From the NCBI GenBank assembly GCA_002480925.1, contig DLDA01000023.1, forward strand, positions 5,932 to 69,931: a DNA stretch of 64,000 nt, written 5' to 3'. The stretch's first letter is position 1, and each line of letters opens with the position of its first letter. Positions 32,412 through 40,691 of this stretch are shown here, in pieces. This stretch comes from Lachnospiraceae bacterium UBA7784 (GTDB taxonomy: Bacteria; Bacillota; Clostridia; Lachnospirales; Lachnospiraceae). A program made the translations under genes and the position numbers. The notes under the pieces were generated by a model. The model ran no database searches. It was given only the letters and a program-made list of their open reading frames with translations, and had not been told where the DNA came from.

Positions 32412-34742
32412 ATGCCGGATATCTCAGATGTTACGTCAAAAGATTTCGAACAGCTTGAAGAAAAGATTTCCAAGTCCAACCGAAATGTTGTGCCCACTCA
32501 TGATTTCGAGGATCCTGCCGAGCTGTATAAGGAGCTTATAGCAAAGGTCAGACGCTATCACCCGAACGGCGATATCTCTATTATAGAAAAGGCCTACAAT
32601 GTCGCCCGTGAGGCTCATAAGGACCAGAAGAGGAAGTCAGGTGAGCCATACATAATCCACCCGCTCTGCGTAGCAATAATCCTTGCCGATCTCGAAATGG
32701 ACAAGGAGACGATCGCAGCCGGACTTCTGCATGATGTTGTAGAGGATACGGTGATGACCAGGGAGCAGATAGCAAAGGAGTTTTCCGAGGAGGTTGCGGA
32801 GCTGGTTGACGGAGTCACCAAGCTGGGTCAGGTGCCGCTGGACGCGGATAAGGTCGAGGTTCAGGCTGAGAACCTCAGGAAGATGTTCCTTGCAATGGCA
32901 AAGGACATCAGGGTCATAATAATAAAGCTGGCTGACAGGCTTCACAATATGCGTACCCTAAAGTACATGCGGCCTGAGAAGCAGAAGGAAAAGGCCAGGG
33001 AGACTATGGAGATTTATGCCCCTCTGGCCCAGAGACTTGGAATTTCAAGGATAAAGATCGAGCTTGACGACCTGGCCTTAAAGTATCTGAAGCCAGAGGC
33101 CTACTATGACCTGGTAGAGCAGATAGCCCAGAAGAAGACAGAGCGTGACGCCTATGTCCAGGGCCTTGTAAAGGAAGTAAGGAAGCATATGGAGATGGCT
33201 GGCATACCGGCGACGGTTGAGGGCCGGGCCAAGCATTTTTTCTCCATCTACAAGAAGATGGTCAATCAGCATAAGACTCTTGACCAGATCTATGACCTGT
33301 TTGCTATCAGGATAATAGTAAACGATGTGAAGGACTGCTACGCTGCGCTTGGAGTCATTCACGAGAATTATACCCCTATTCCGGGCAGGTTCAAGGACTA
33401 TATAGCCATGCCTAAGCCCAATATGTACCAGTCGCTTCATACGACTCTTATCGGACCAAGCGGTACTCCCTTCGAGATACAGATAAGGACGTACGAGATG
33501 CACCGTACCTCTGAATACGGTATAGCAGCTCACTGGAAATATAAGGAGAGCGGAGAGGGAGCAACGATCAACAGGGAGGAGGCCAAGCTTTCCTGGCTAC
33601 GGCAGATCCTTGAGTGGCAGAGGGACATGAGCGACAACAAGGAGTTTGTCTCACTGCTCAAGAACGATCTGAATCTTTTTTCAGATACTGTCTTCTGCTT
33701 TACCCCGACTGGAGATGTGAAGAATCTTCCGAGCGGATCGACCCCTATAGATTTTGCCTACAGCATCCATTCAGCAGTCGGGAACAAAATGATCGGCGCA
33801 AAGGCAAACGGCAAACTTGTGCCAATTGACTACCGGATAAGGAACGGAGACAGGGTCGAGATCATTACCTCCCAGAATTCAAAGGGACCTAGCAGGGACT
33901 GGCTTACAATAGTTGCCTCGGCTCAGGCCAAGAACAAGATCAATCAGTGGTTCCGTTCTATCACCAAGGATGAGAATATACAGAAGGGTCAGGAGCTTCT
34001 GATTGAGAATGCAAGGACCAAGGGCATAGATCTGGGGACTATCAATAAGCCTAAGTATCAGGAAAAGGTTCTTCGTAGATACGGTTTCCATGACTGGAAT
34101 TCCGTTCTGGCTGCCATTGGGCAGGGAAGCCTGAAGGAAGGCGCCGTCATCAACAAGATGGAGGAGAATTACCGCAAGGACAACCCTGTGGTGCTTACCG
34201 ATCAGGATGTCCTTGCTGCCAATAATCCGGATGCACCTGTAGACAAGGAGCACCCTCAGGTGGCCGCTAAGGCCAAGAAGTCGAAGAGCGGCATAATAGT
34301 GAAGGGCCTTTACGATGTGTCGGTAAGGTTTTCAAAGTGCTGCAATCCTGTGCCTGGCGATGAGATAGTGGGCTTTGTCACCAGAGGAAGAGGAGTCTCT
34401 ATCCACAGGACAGACTGTGTGAATATCATAAATATGCCTGAGTCAGACAGGAGCAGGCTTATAGAGGCTGAATGGCAGCCTGAGGATCCGCATGAGAGAG
34501 AAAAGGATAATTTCCTTGCAGAGATCCATATCTATGGCCACAACCGTACAGGACTTCTGGTGGACATAAGCAGGGTATTCACAGAGGCCGAGATAGATAT
34601 CCGTTCCATGCATTCGAAGACCAGCAAGCAGGGAATGGCTACTATCGATGTAAGCTTTTTTGTCCGCAACAGGGATGAGCTTTCAGATATAAGCGTAAAG
34701 ATAAGGCAGATAGATTCAGTAGTAGATATAGAAAGGGCATAG
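32412..34742 (+). CDS. rel: Bifunctional (p)ppGpp synthetase/hydrolase
   Basis: This enzyme makes and degrades the stringent-response alarmone on the ribosome. ATG 32412 has AAAGGAG 8 bases upstream and lies after the promoter, giving 776 residues. The HD hydrolase domain (AHKDQKRKSGEPYIIHPL, LLHDVVEDT) is intact. The synthetase domain follows (GRAKHFFSIYKKM, YQSLHTTLIGP). Then come the TGS domain (FCFTPTGDVKNLPSGSTPIDFAY), the zinc-finger region (KCCNPVPGDEIVGFVTRG) and the C-terminal ACT domain. Because the HD residues are present it should work in both directions. It precedes the MBL gene with a one-base gap. Confidence 0.96.
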   Translation: MPDISDVTSKDFEQLEEKISKSNRNVVPTHDFEDPAELYKELIAKVRRYHPNGDISIIEKAYNVAREAHKDQKRKSGEPYIIHPLCVAIILADLEMDKETIAAGLLHDVVEDTVMTREQIAKEFSEEVAELVDGVTKLGQVPLDADKVEVQAENLRKMFLAMAKDIRVIIIKLADRLHNMRTLKYMRPEKQKEKARETMEIYAPLAQRLGISRIKIELDDLALKYLKPEAYYDLVEQIAQKKTERDAYVQGLVKEVRKHMEMAGIPATVEGRAKHFFSIYKKMVNQHKTLDQIYDLFAIRIIVNDVKDCYAALGVIHENYTPIPGRFKDYIAMPKPNMYQSLHTTLIGPSGTPFEIQIRTYEMHRTSEYGIAAHWKYKESGEGATINREEAKLSWLRQILEWQRDMSDNKEFVSLLKNDLNLFSDTVFCFTPTGDVKNLPSGSTPIDFAYSIHSAVGNKMIGAKANGKLVPIDYRIRNGDRVEIITSQNSKGPSRDWLTIVASAQAKNKINQWFRSITKDENIQKGQELLIENARTKGIDLGTINKPKYQEKVLRRYGFHDWNSVLAAIGQGSLKEGAVINKMEENYRKDNPVVLTDQDVLAANNPDAPVDKEHPQVAAKAKKSKSGIIVKGLYDVSVRFSKCCNPVPGDEIVGFVTRGRGVSIHRTDCVNIINMPESDRSRLIEAEWQPEDPHEREKDNFLAEIHIYGHNRTGLLVDISRVFTEAEIDIRSMHSKTSKQGMATIDVSFFVRNRDELSDISVKIRQIDSVVDIERA

Positions 34743-34743
34743 T

Positions 34744-35394
34744 ATGAGGATGCTGCATTATGTTGTCGGGCCTATAGCTACCAACTGCTATATTCCGGTT
34801 TCGGATGATGATCTGGGTATAGTGATTGACCCTGGAGATTCAGGCAGGAAGATAGGTCAGGAGCTTGTAAAGAACAATGTCAGACCACAAGCCATCCTCC
34901 TTACCCATGGACATATAGACCATGTGAGCGGGGTAGGTGATCTTAAAGACTTTTTTGCTGAAAAGGGCATCGATATTCCTGTATATATCATGGAGGATGA
35001 GCTTGAGACTCTTAGAGACCCTGAGATCAATCTTTCTGCCTATATGGGTCAGAAAAGCGAGGACTTCTCAGGCCTTGTAACAGATACACTTGAGGCAGAT
35101 GAAGAAAGGACCATTGCCGGCTTTACCTTCAGAACCATACCTACTCCGGGACATACACCGGGTGGCTGCTCATATTATTTTCCTGAGCAGAAATGGCTCT
35201 TTTCAGGCGATACACTTTTCTGCGCGAGCGCAGGAAGGACTGATTTCAAGGGATCATCGACGTCTCAGCTTGTCCATTCGCTAAATGACAGGCTTTTTAA
35301 GCTGCCTGATGATGTGGTGGTATATCCGGGACATGACAGGGGGACTACGATAGGATTTGAGAAGGCAGGCAATCCCTACAGTGGAATGCTCTGA
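34744..35394 (+). CDS. MBL-fold metallo-hydrolase
   Basis: This 216-residue hydrolase resembles glyoxalase II. The di-metal motif is THGHIDHVSGVGD, followed by PTPGHTPGGCSYYF, SGDTLFCASAGRTDF and YPGHDRGTTIGFEK. It is probably a soluble thioester hydrolase. The position right after rel, with a one-base gap, is common in Clostridia. The true substrate is not known. Confidence 0.9.
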   Translation: MRMLHYVVGPIATNCYIPVSDDDLGIVIDPGDSGRKIGQELVKNNVRPQAILLTHGHIDHVSGVGDLKDFFAEKGIDIPVYIMEDELETLRDPEINLSAYMGQKSEDFSGLVTDTLEADEERTIAGFTFRTIPTPGHTPGGCSYYFPEQKWLFSGDTLFCASAGRTDFKGSSTSQLVHSLNDRLFKLPDDVVVYPGHDRGTTIGFEKAGNPYSGML

Positions 35395-35410
35395 CCCAGG
35401 ACATACGGAA

Positions 35411-36922
35411 TTGAGAGAGATTATAGTACTTGAAGAAAACAGAAGATTTGCTGACAGCGAGACAGGGCCTCTTTTCAGATCATTTTTCCCTAAGGCAAGG
35501 CTTCTGGTATATCTTAACGGAGAGCTCCTGGGACGTGAGAGCACAAGGGAGAAGGAGGAAAGGCTTTCTGTGAAGCCATCCGCCACCCTGCAGCTGATAT
35601 TTGACGATCAGACGACAAGAGTCAGATTTCAGGGAGACGAGGCTGTATGCGAGACCGAGAAGAACGCCTTAAAGCGCACAATCTATCGTATTGTTTCTGG
35701 GAATACAAAAAGGACATTGCCCTGGGGCTCTACTACAGGCATTCGCCCTACAAAGGAAGCGCTTATGATGCTTTCTGCCGGCAGATCAGCTGATGAGATA
35801 AGAAAGCTTTACCGGGATAAATATCTTACATCCAAGGAAAAGATAGACGAAAGTATTGAGATCGCAGAAAACGAAAAAAGGATCCTAAAGGCCTTTCCGG
35901 CTACGAAAGAGATGGATCCACGCTTTTCTATGCAGACAAATGGATACTGTCTCTATATAGGTATCCTGTTCTGTCCGTCTATATGTCTCTACTGCTCATT
36001 TTCCTCCCACAGAATCGATTCATGCAGGGACATGGTAAGACCCTATATAGCTTCTCTGAAGAAGGAAATAGATTTCGTTGCAGAGCGCTTCAGAGACAGA
36101 AGACTTGACTGCATCTATTTCGGCGGAGGCACGCCGACGACCCTGAGTGCAGAGGAGCTTTCGGATATCCTTTCCTATATAGAAAAAAGAATAGATCTCT
36201 CACATCTTGCTGAAATAACAGTTGAGGCCGGGAGACCGGATTCCATTTCAGAGGACAAGCTTGCTGTCATGAGAGAGCATGGTGTGACCAGAATCTCTGT
36301 AAATCCCCAGACCATGAACGACAGAACCCTTCAGCTGATAGGAAGAAGGCACAGCGTTTCGGATACGATAAAGGCCTACCATCTTGTGAGAAAATATGGA
36401 TTTGAATCCGTGAATATGGATATCATCCTTGGCCTTCCTGGAGAAAATGCAGATGATATTTCCCATACCCTTTCTGAAATAAGGAAGCTCTCGCCTGACA
36501 ATCTCACCATCCATTCCCTTGCCTTAAAGACTGCTGCAAGACTCAGGCTTGAATGGGATAAGTACGAGGAGTTTGATTTCGTCAATTCGACAGAGATTAT
36601 GGATATGGCGCTTTCCACCGGCAGGGAGCTTGGCATGAAGGCCTATTATCTCTACCGACAGAAGAATATGGCTGCAAATCTTGAAAATGTCGGTATGTCC
36701 ATTCCGGGTAAGGAGGGCATATACAATGTCCTGATAATGGAGGAGCGTGAGGATATAGTGGCTATAGGTGCCGGAGCTGCATCAAAGAAGGTAAGGCCTG
36801 ATGGGGAGGGCGGCTGGCAGATAAGCCGATGTGAGAATGTAAAGGATATAAGGACATATATTGACAGGATCGACCAGATGATCGAAAGAAAAGATAAGCT
36901 TTTCACGAAAAGCGAGTTGTGA
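35411..36922 (+). CDS. hemZ: Oxygen-independent coproporphyrinogen dehydrogenase HemZ
   Basis: This radical SAM enzyme of the HemZ group has 503 residues from a TTG at 35411, which has AGGA nearby. An in-frame ATG at 35357 would overlap the MBL gene by 38 bases. The cluster motif is CPSICLYCSF near residue 193, followed by YFGGGTPTTLS, EITVEAGRPDS and VNPQTMNDRTLQLIGRRH. The C-terminal part carries YRQKNMAANLENVG, typical of HemZ. Conversion of coproporphyrinogen III is the family expectation. No other haem gene is in the window, so the real role is uncertain. Confidence 0.9.
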   Translation: MREIIVLEENRRFADSETGPLFRSFFPKARLLVYLNGELLGRESTREKEERLSVKPSATLQLIFDDQTTRVRFQGDEAVCETEKNALKRTIYRIVSGNTKRTLPWGSTTGIRPTKEALMMLSAGRSADEIRKLYRDKYLTSKEKIDESIEIAENEKRILKAFPATKEMDPRFSMQTNGYCLYIGILFCPSICLYCSFSSHRIDSCRDMVRPYIASLKKEIDFVAERFRDRRLDCIYFGGGTPTTLSAEELSDILSYIEKRIDLSHLAEITVEAGRPDSISEDKLAVMREHGVTRISVNPQTMNDRTLQLIGRRHSVSDTIKAYHLVRKYGFESVNMDIILGLPGENADDISHTLSEIRKLSPDNLTIHSLALKTAARLRLEWDKYEEFDFVNSTEIMDMALSTGRELGMKAYYLYRQKNMAANLENVGMSIPGKEGIYNVLIMEEREDIVAIGAGAASKKVRPDGEGGWQISRCENVKDIRTYIDRIDQMIERKDKLFTKSEL

Positions 36923-36969
36923 TAAAATAGTGGAGTAGCTGTATATTCAATATGGGGCGGAAGGGTTAT

Positions 36970-37944
36970 ATGAATGAGAAGGAAGCGATCCTTAGGGATC
37001 TCAAGGTAATAGCGATCCTGGATGAAAAGATCGATTATTCAGATAAAGATAATATAGGGGCGGTCCTGAAGCTTAATCCAAGGTCGCTGTTTGCAACCGA
37101 GTACGGCAGCCGTTATCTGCATCGTATCAGAAAGATGCATGATGACCTGCCCTATGACAGGACCTGTATTCTCTGCGGAGCTCCCTTAGATGGCGACGGT
37201 CCTATATGCAGTAGATGTTACAAGGTTATCACTATAGGCAATTCAGTCATACCTGAGAGGCCGGAGCCTGTGCATACTGATCACAGGGCTGCTTCTGATG
37301 AGGCTGCTGCAAAGACCAGCCCGGAAGGATATAAGGAGGCTGAAGCATCAGAGATACATGATCACACCGCAGATGACACGGAGGAGGCACTTTCCGGGCA
37401 GACTGGGACAGATACTGTTTCTGGGGAGACTGTGATATCGCCTGAGACAGATGCCCTTTCTGATGGTGCAAAGACGGCAGCCTGGAGCGAGACTGATTCA
37501 CAGGAGGCAGAGGCTTTTTCCAAGACAGAAGCAGATACATCACAGGTGTCTGAATCAGAAACAGAGACATCACAGGTATCTGGATCAGAAACAGAGATTT
37601 CACCGGATGTTACGGATGAGCAGACTATATCTGCTGAGGAAGGCTTTAATGAGGATACTTCTGAGGTCAGACGCACCTACGATGAGATAGAGCAGGACAT
37701 GAACGATCCTGCGGTCAGGTTTATCAATGCACTTAGGGCCCTTGTGATGCTTCTTGTCGTGGTATGCTTCTCAATCGGTATTGTCTGCGGACTGGTACTT
37801 ATGATTCGCCACGCCGGAAGAGCAAGTACGGGTAGTTCTGCAATCATACAGACCTGCAACAGTACTGTCATAGAACAGACCTCCGGGGATGGATATATAG
37901 ACATAGCGGATGCAGCAATGTGGAAGGATCATTTCAGCTTATAG
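36970..37944 (+). CDS. Zinc-ribbon membrane protein of unknown function
   Basis: I do not recognise this 324-residue protein. The ATG at 36970 is preferred because GGAAGGG precedes it; an upstream ATG at 36952 lacks a close ribosome site. The N-terminal 60 residues are charged and helical. A zinc ribbon follows, CILCGAPL then CSRC (CX2C-X9-CX2C). A long acidic, Ser/Thr/Glu-rich region (about 90-235) contains a tandem ten-residue repeat, SQVSESETET then SQVSGSETEI. One strong membrane helix (about 260-280) and a short external tail end the protein. It sits before a lytic transglycosylase with an 8-base gap, so a role at the envelope is possible. Confidence 0.75.
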   Translation: MNEKEAILRDLKVIAILDEKIDYSDKDNIGAVLKLNPRSLFATEYGSRYLHRIRKMHDDLPYDRTCILCGAPLDGDGPICSRCYKVITIGNSVIPERPEPVHTDHRAASDEAAAKTSPEGYKEAEASEIHDHTADDTEEALSGQTGTDTVSGETVISPETDALSDGAKTAAWSETDSQEAEAFSKTEADTSQVSESETETSQVSGSETEISPDVTDEQTISAEEGFNEDTSEVRRTYDEIEQDMNDPAVRFINALRALVMLLVVVCFSIGIVCGLVLMIRHAGRASTGSSAIIQTCNSTVIEQTSGDGYIDIADAAMWKDHFSL

Positions 37945-37952
37945 AGGAATAA

Positions 37953-38612
37953 ATGATAGTCAGGATAAGTGCAGGAGATTACAGATTCATAGGAAAGATT
38001 TCACCGGAAAATGGAGCCGGATCGATATCACAGGCACTTTCTGTAAGAGACAACCGTAAGTCAGTTGCTTCCTTTCAGGATCATCTGAAGCATGAGATGG
38101 GCATGGTGTATGATAAGACAGCCTCTGGCACGCTTCAGAATGACCGGCTTTCTGCTGGTCAGGCTTCAGATACAGCAGCTTCTGCTGACTATGTTTCATC
38201 AGACACAGGCTTTAATGTGCCCTCATCCCTGAAGCCGATCTTCAAGGCAGCCTCTGACAGATACTGTGTCAGCGAAAAGCTCCTTGAGGCAGTAGCCTAC
38301 CATGAGTCCAGGTTTAAGACCCATGTCACATCATCAAGTGGAGCAATGGGACTTATGCAGCTTATGCCTTCGACAGCAAAGAGCCTGGGTGTGACAGACG
38401 GCTATGATCCGACGCAGAATATTATGGGTGGAGCTAAGCTTATATCAGGCCTTCTTAAGGAATTCAATGGAGATCTGGATCTGGCTATGGCAGCCTACTC
38501 CAACGGAAGCGGTGCAGTCCATAGGGCTGGCAATAAGGTTCCGGACATCAGACAGGCCAGGGAGTTTGTCAGCTATATAAAGTCTGTCATGGGGACAGAT
38601 AATGGTAAGTGA
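37953..38612 (+). CDS. Lytic transglycosylase (SLT/GH23 domain)
   Basis: This is a 219-residue protein with a C-terminal GH23 domain: LEAVAYHESRFKTHVTSSSGAMGLMQLMPSTA and AMAAYSNGSGAV. The Glu of HESRF is the catalytic acid. Such enzymes cut peptidoglycan glycan strands to make anhydro ends. No signal peptide or membrane helix is visible in the N-terminal 90 residues, so export, if any, must use another route. Similar unsignalled versions occur with flagellar or secretion structures. It is closely coupled to the preceding membrane protein. Confidence 0.9.
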   Translation: MIVRISAGDYRFIGKISPENGAGSISQALSVRDNRKSVASFQDHLKHEMGMVYDKTASGTLQNDRLSAGQASDTAASADYVSSDTGFNVPSSLKPIFKAASDRYCVSEKLLEAVAYHESRFKTHVTSSSGAMGLMQLMPSTAKSLGVTDGYDPTQNIMGGAKLISGLLKEFNGDLDLAMAAYSNGSGAVHRAGNKVPDIRQAREFVSYIKSVMGTDNGK

Positions 38613-38660
38613 ATGAGCTGATGCCAGAGGACAGGATTTTTATTTTCTGTTAGAAAATGG

Positions 38661-38689
38661 TTGACAAGCCGCCCTTCATATAGTATATT
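38661..38689 (+). promoter_or_regulatory. Promoter of tRNA-Thr
   Basis: TTGACA (38661-38666), 17 bases, and TATATT (38684-38689), about 33 bases before the tRNA. Confidence 0.85.
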
Positions 38690-38721
38690 TATCAAGTCGG
38701 CAATTTAATAGCCGCATATAA

Positions 38722-38794
38722 GCTGGCGTGGCACAGTAGGTAGCGCACCTCATTGGTAGTGAGGAGGTCACCGGTTCGATTCCGGTCGCTAGCT
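38722..38794 (+). tRNA. tRNA-Thr (GGT)
   Basis: This is a 73-base cloverleaf without encoded CCA. The acceptor stem is GCTGGCG/CGCTAGC with one G-T pair. The anticodon arm is CCTCA-TTGGTAG-TGAGG, giving anticodon GGT for ACC/ACT. The T arm is ACCGG-TTCGATT-CCGGT. The D stem GCAC/GCGC has an A12-C23 mismatch, which is unusual. The structured repeat element begins 11 bases after it. Confidence 0.93.
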
Positions 38795-38805
38795 TTACGC
38801 GTATT

Positions 38806-39036
38806 AATTGAGCGGTGCAAATGGAAAGAGCCATCCTGGCTGCAAGCTTGCTTGCACAGCCAGTGATGGTTCTTTCCATTTATAGCGCGAAAGCGCGAAT
38901 GAGCAGCCGCAGAGCGGCTGCGAATTGGCACCGCTCAATTATTGGAGGAGCGAAAGCGCGAATGAGCAGCCGAGAAGCGGCTGCGAATTGCCCCACTCTC
39001 TTAATAGGCGAGAGAGCAAATTGGCACCGCTCAATT
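38806..39036. repeat. Structured palindromic repeat element, copy 2
   Basis: The outer arms are AATTGAGCGGTGC (38806-38818) and GCACCGCTCAATT (38928-38940), with a further GCACCGCTCAATT at 39024-39036. The inner hairpin spans 38819-38881. A 17-bp stem (38819-38835 with 38865-38881, one G-T pair) is followed by GGCTG/CAGCC and capped by GCAAGC-TT-GCTTGC. A module AGCGCGAAAGCGCGAATGAG and GCCGCAGAGCGGCTGCGAAT follows, then a second copy of it. The order is the same as in the element at 16407, but the hairpin sequence is unrelated. It fills the gap between tRNA-Thr and lysA. Confidence 0.85.
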
Positions 39037-39094
39037 AAGCGTAGAAGCGTGAATCGCACCAGGGAGCATGTGCAGGCAGAAAAAAGGAAAAAGA

Positions 39095-40375
39095 ATGAAG
39101 AAGACACCATTTACAACAAAGGAAAAGCTCGAGGAAATAGCTGCAAAGTATCCTACTCCTTTTCATATCTATGATGAGGCTGGGATCAGAGAAAACGCAG
39201 CAAAGGTAAAGGCGGCTTTTGCATGGAACAAGGGCTACCGGGAGTATTTCGCAGTCAAGGCAAATCCAAATCCCTTCCTGATGGATATACTTCATGAATA
39301 CGGATGTGGAGCAGACTGTTCATCGCTTACCGAGCTTATTTTGTCCGATGCGACAGGACTAAAGGGCGATGAGATAATGTTTTCATCAAATGATACACCT
39401 GATGAAGAGTTCAAAAAGGCAGCAGAGCTCGGGGCCATAATAAATCTTGATGATATCACCCATATAGATGCCTGCCTTCGGGCACTTGGCGGAAAGCTTC
39501 CTGAGACAATGTGCTGCAGATACAATCCGGGCGGAGTCTATACACTGTCTAATGGAATAATGGATAATCCAGGCGATGCCAAGTACGGAATGACTCACGA
39601 TCAGATACTTGAGGCATACAAGAGACTTGCGGATCTGGGAGTGAAGAGGTTCGGACTGCATGCATTCCTTGTAAGCAATACCGTGACAAATGACTATTAT
39701 CCAGAACTGAGCAGGACTCTGTTTGAGCTCGCTGTCGAGATCAAGGAGAAGACAGGTATTTCATTAAGCTTCATAAACCTCTCAGGTGGAGTCGGCATAG
39801 CCTATAAGCCTGAGGAGACACCTAATGATATCACTGTCATAGGTGAAAAGGTCCATAGGGTATATGATGAGATCCTTGTGCCGGCAGGTCTTGGCGATGT
39901 TTCAATATATACAGAGATGGGACGCTTCATGATGGGACCTTATGGCGCTCTTGTCACAAGGGTGCTTCATGAGAAGAAGACCTATAAGGATTATATAGGA
40001 GTAGATGCCTGTGCAGCCAACCTGATGAGGCCGGCCATGTACGGGGCATATCATCACATCACGGTCATGGGCAAAGAGGATGAGCCATGTGATCATAAAT
40101 ATGATGTAACAGGCTCCCTCTGCGAGAATAACGATAAGTTCGCAATAGACCGAATGCTTCCGGAAATAGACCGCGGAGACCTGATCTATATCCACGATAC
40201 GGGAGCCCATGGCTTTTCGATGGGATATAACTACAATGGCCGTCTCTGGAGTTCAGAGATCCTGCTTCATCCGGACGGAAGCTTTGATATGATAAGACGT
40301 GCGGAGGAGCCTAGGGATTATTTCGCAACGTTTGACTGCTTCCCTATCTGGGAGAGGCTTGTAGGTGAGAGGTGA
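39095..40375 (+). CDS. lysA: Diaminopimelate decarboxylase
   Basis: This PLP enzyme makes L-lysine from meso-diaminopimelate. It has 426 residues from ATG 39095, which follows AAAGGAAAAAGA; an upstream ATG at 39068 lies in the repeat and is unlikely. Motifs are YFAVKANPNPF with the PLP Lys, INLSGGVGIAYKP for phosphate binding, EMGRFMMGPYGALV, and GSLCENNDKFAIDR with the active-site Cys. DTGAHGFSMGYNYNG is near the end. It belongs to the large LysA subgroup seen in Clostridia and Bacteroidetes. The last codons (GER and stop) are already part of a 7-nt repeat array. No lysine riboswitch is visible upstream. Confidence 0.93.
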   Translation: MKKTPFTTKEKLEEIAAKYPTPFHIYDEAGIRENAAKVKAAFAWNKGYREYFAVKANPNPFLMDILHEYGCGADCSSLTELILSDATGLKGDEIMFSSNDTPDEEFKKAAELGAIINLDDITHIDACLRALGGKLPETMCCRYNPGGVYTLSNGIMDNPGDAKYGMTHDQILEAYKRLADLGVKRFGLHAFLVSNTVTNDYYPELSRTLFELAVEIKEKTGISLSFINLSGGVGIAYKPEETPNDITVIGEKVHRVYDEILVPAGLGDVSIYTEMGRFMMGPYGALVTRVLHEKKTYKDYIGVDACAANLMRPAMYGAYHHITVMGKEDEPCDHKYDVTGSLCENNDKFAIDRMLPEIDRGDLIYIHDTGAHGFSMGYNYNGRLWSSEILLHPDGSFDMIRRAEEPRDYFATFDCFPIWERLVGER

Positions 40376-40530
40376 GAGGTGAGAGGTGCGAGGTGCGAGG
40401 GACGAGGCTTGTAGGTGCGAGGTGAGAGGTGCGAGGCTTGTAGGTGAGAGGTGCGAGGTGCGAGGGGAAGGAATACTAATCATTACCCTAACACCTCTGA
40501 CCTCTAACCTCTAACCTCACACCTCACACT
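40363..40530. repeat. Heptanucleotide tandem repeat array with complementary arms
   Basis: About fifteen units of the form AGGTGAG or AGGTGCG, with two AGGCTTGT variants, run from 40363 to about 40466. A 30-base spacer follows. Then units such as CCTCTAA and CCTCACA run to 40530. The G-rich and C-rich parts are imperfect complements, so the RNA can form a long branched hairpin. The array starts inside lysA and ends 8 bases before tRNA-Leu. Confidence 0.85.
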
Positions 40531-40538
40531 TAAACTAT

Positions 40539-40621
40539 GCAGGAGTGGCGGAATGGCAGACGCGACAGACTCAAAATCTGTTATGGGCAACCATGTGTGG
40601 GTTCGAGCCCCATCTCCTGTA
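40539..40621 (+). tRNA. tRNA-Leu (CAA)
   Basis: This is an 83-base class II tRNA. The acceptor stem is GCAGGAG/CTCCTGT, with G1-T72. The anticodon arm is ACAGA-CTCAAAA-TCTGT, giving CAA for TTG. A variable arm TATGGGCAACCATG and T arm GTGGG-TTCGAGC-CCCAT follow. CCA is not encoded. No promoter is evident directly upstream; the repeat array occupies that place, so it may be cotranscribed with lysA. Confidence 0.94.
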
Positions 40622-40628
40622 CTTCTTG

Positions 40629-40657
40629 TTGCAACGTTAAGATTGTGATATTATAAA
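40629..40657 (+). promoter_or_regulatory. Promoter of mecA
   Basis: TTGCAA (40629-40634), 17 bases, and TATAAA (40652-40657), just after tRNA-Leu. Confidence 0.65.
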
Positions 40658-40691
40658 GGTGAGAGGATAATGAAAGGAAAGGAGGACGTTC

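Noticed and set aside
38795..39094. Lysine riboswitch before lysA
   Set aside because: The gap is filled by the repeat element; no lysine aptamer core is visible.
38815..39174. Open frame across the second repeat element
   Set aside because: Composition is that of the repeat and it overlaps the start of lysA.
40363..40530. CRISPR array
   Set aside because: Units are 7 bases without spacers, and no cas genes are present.
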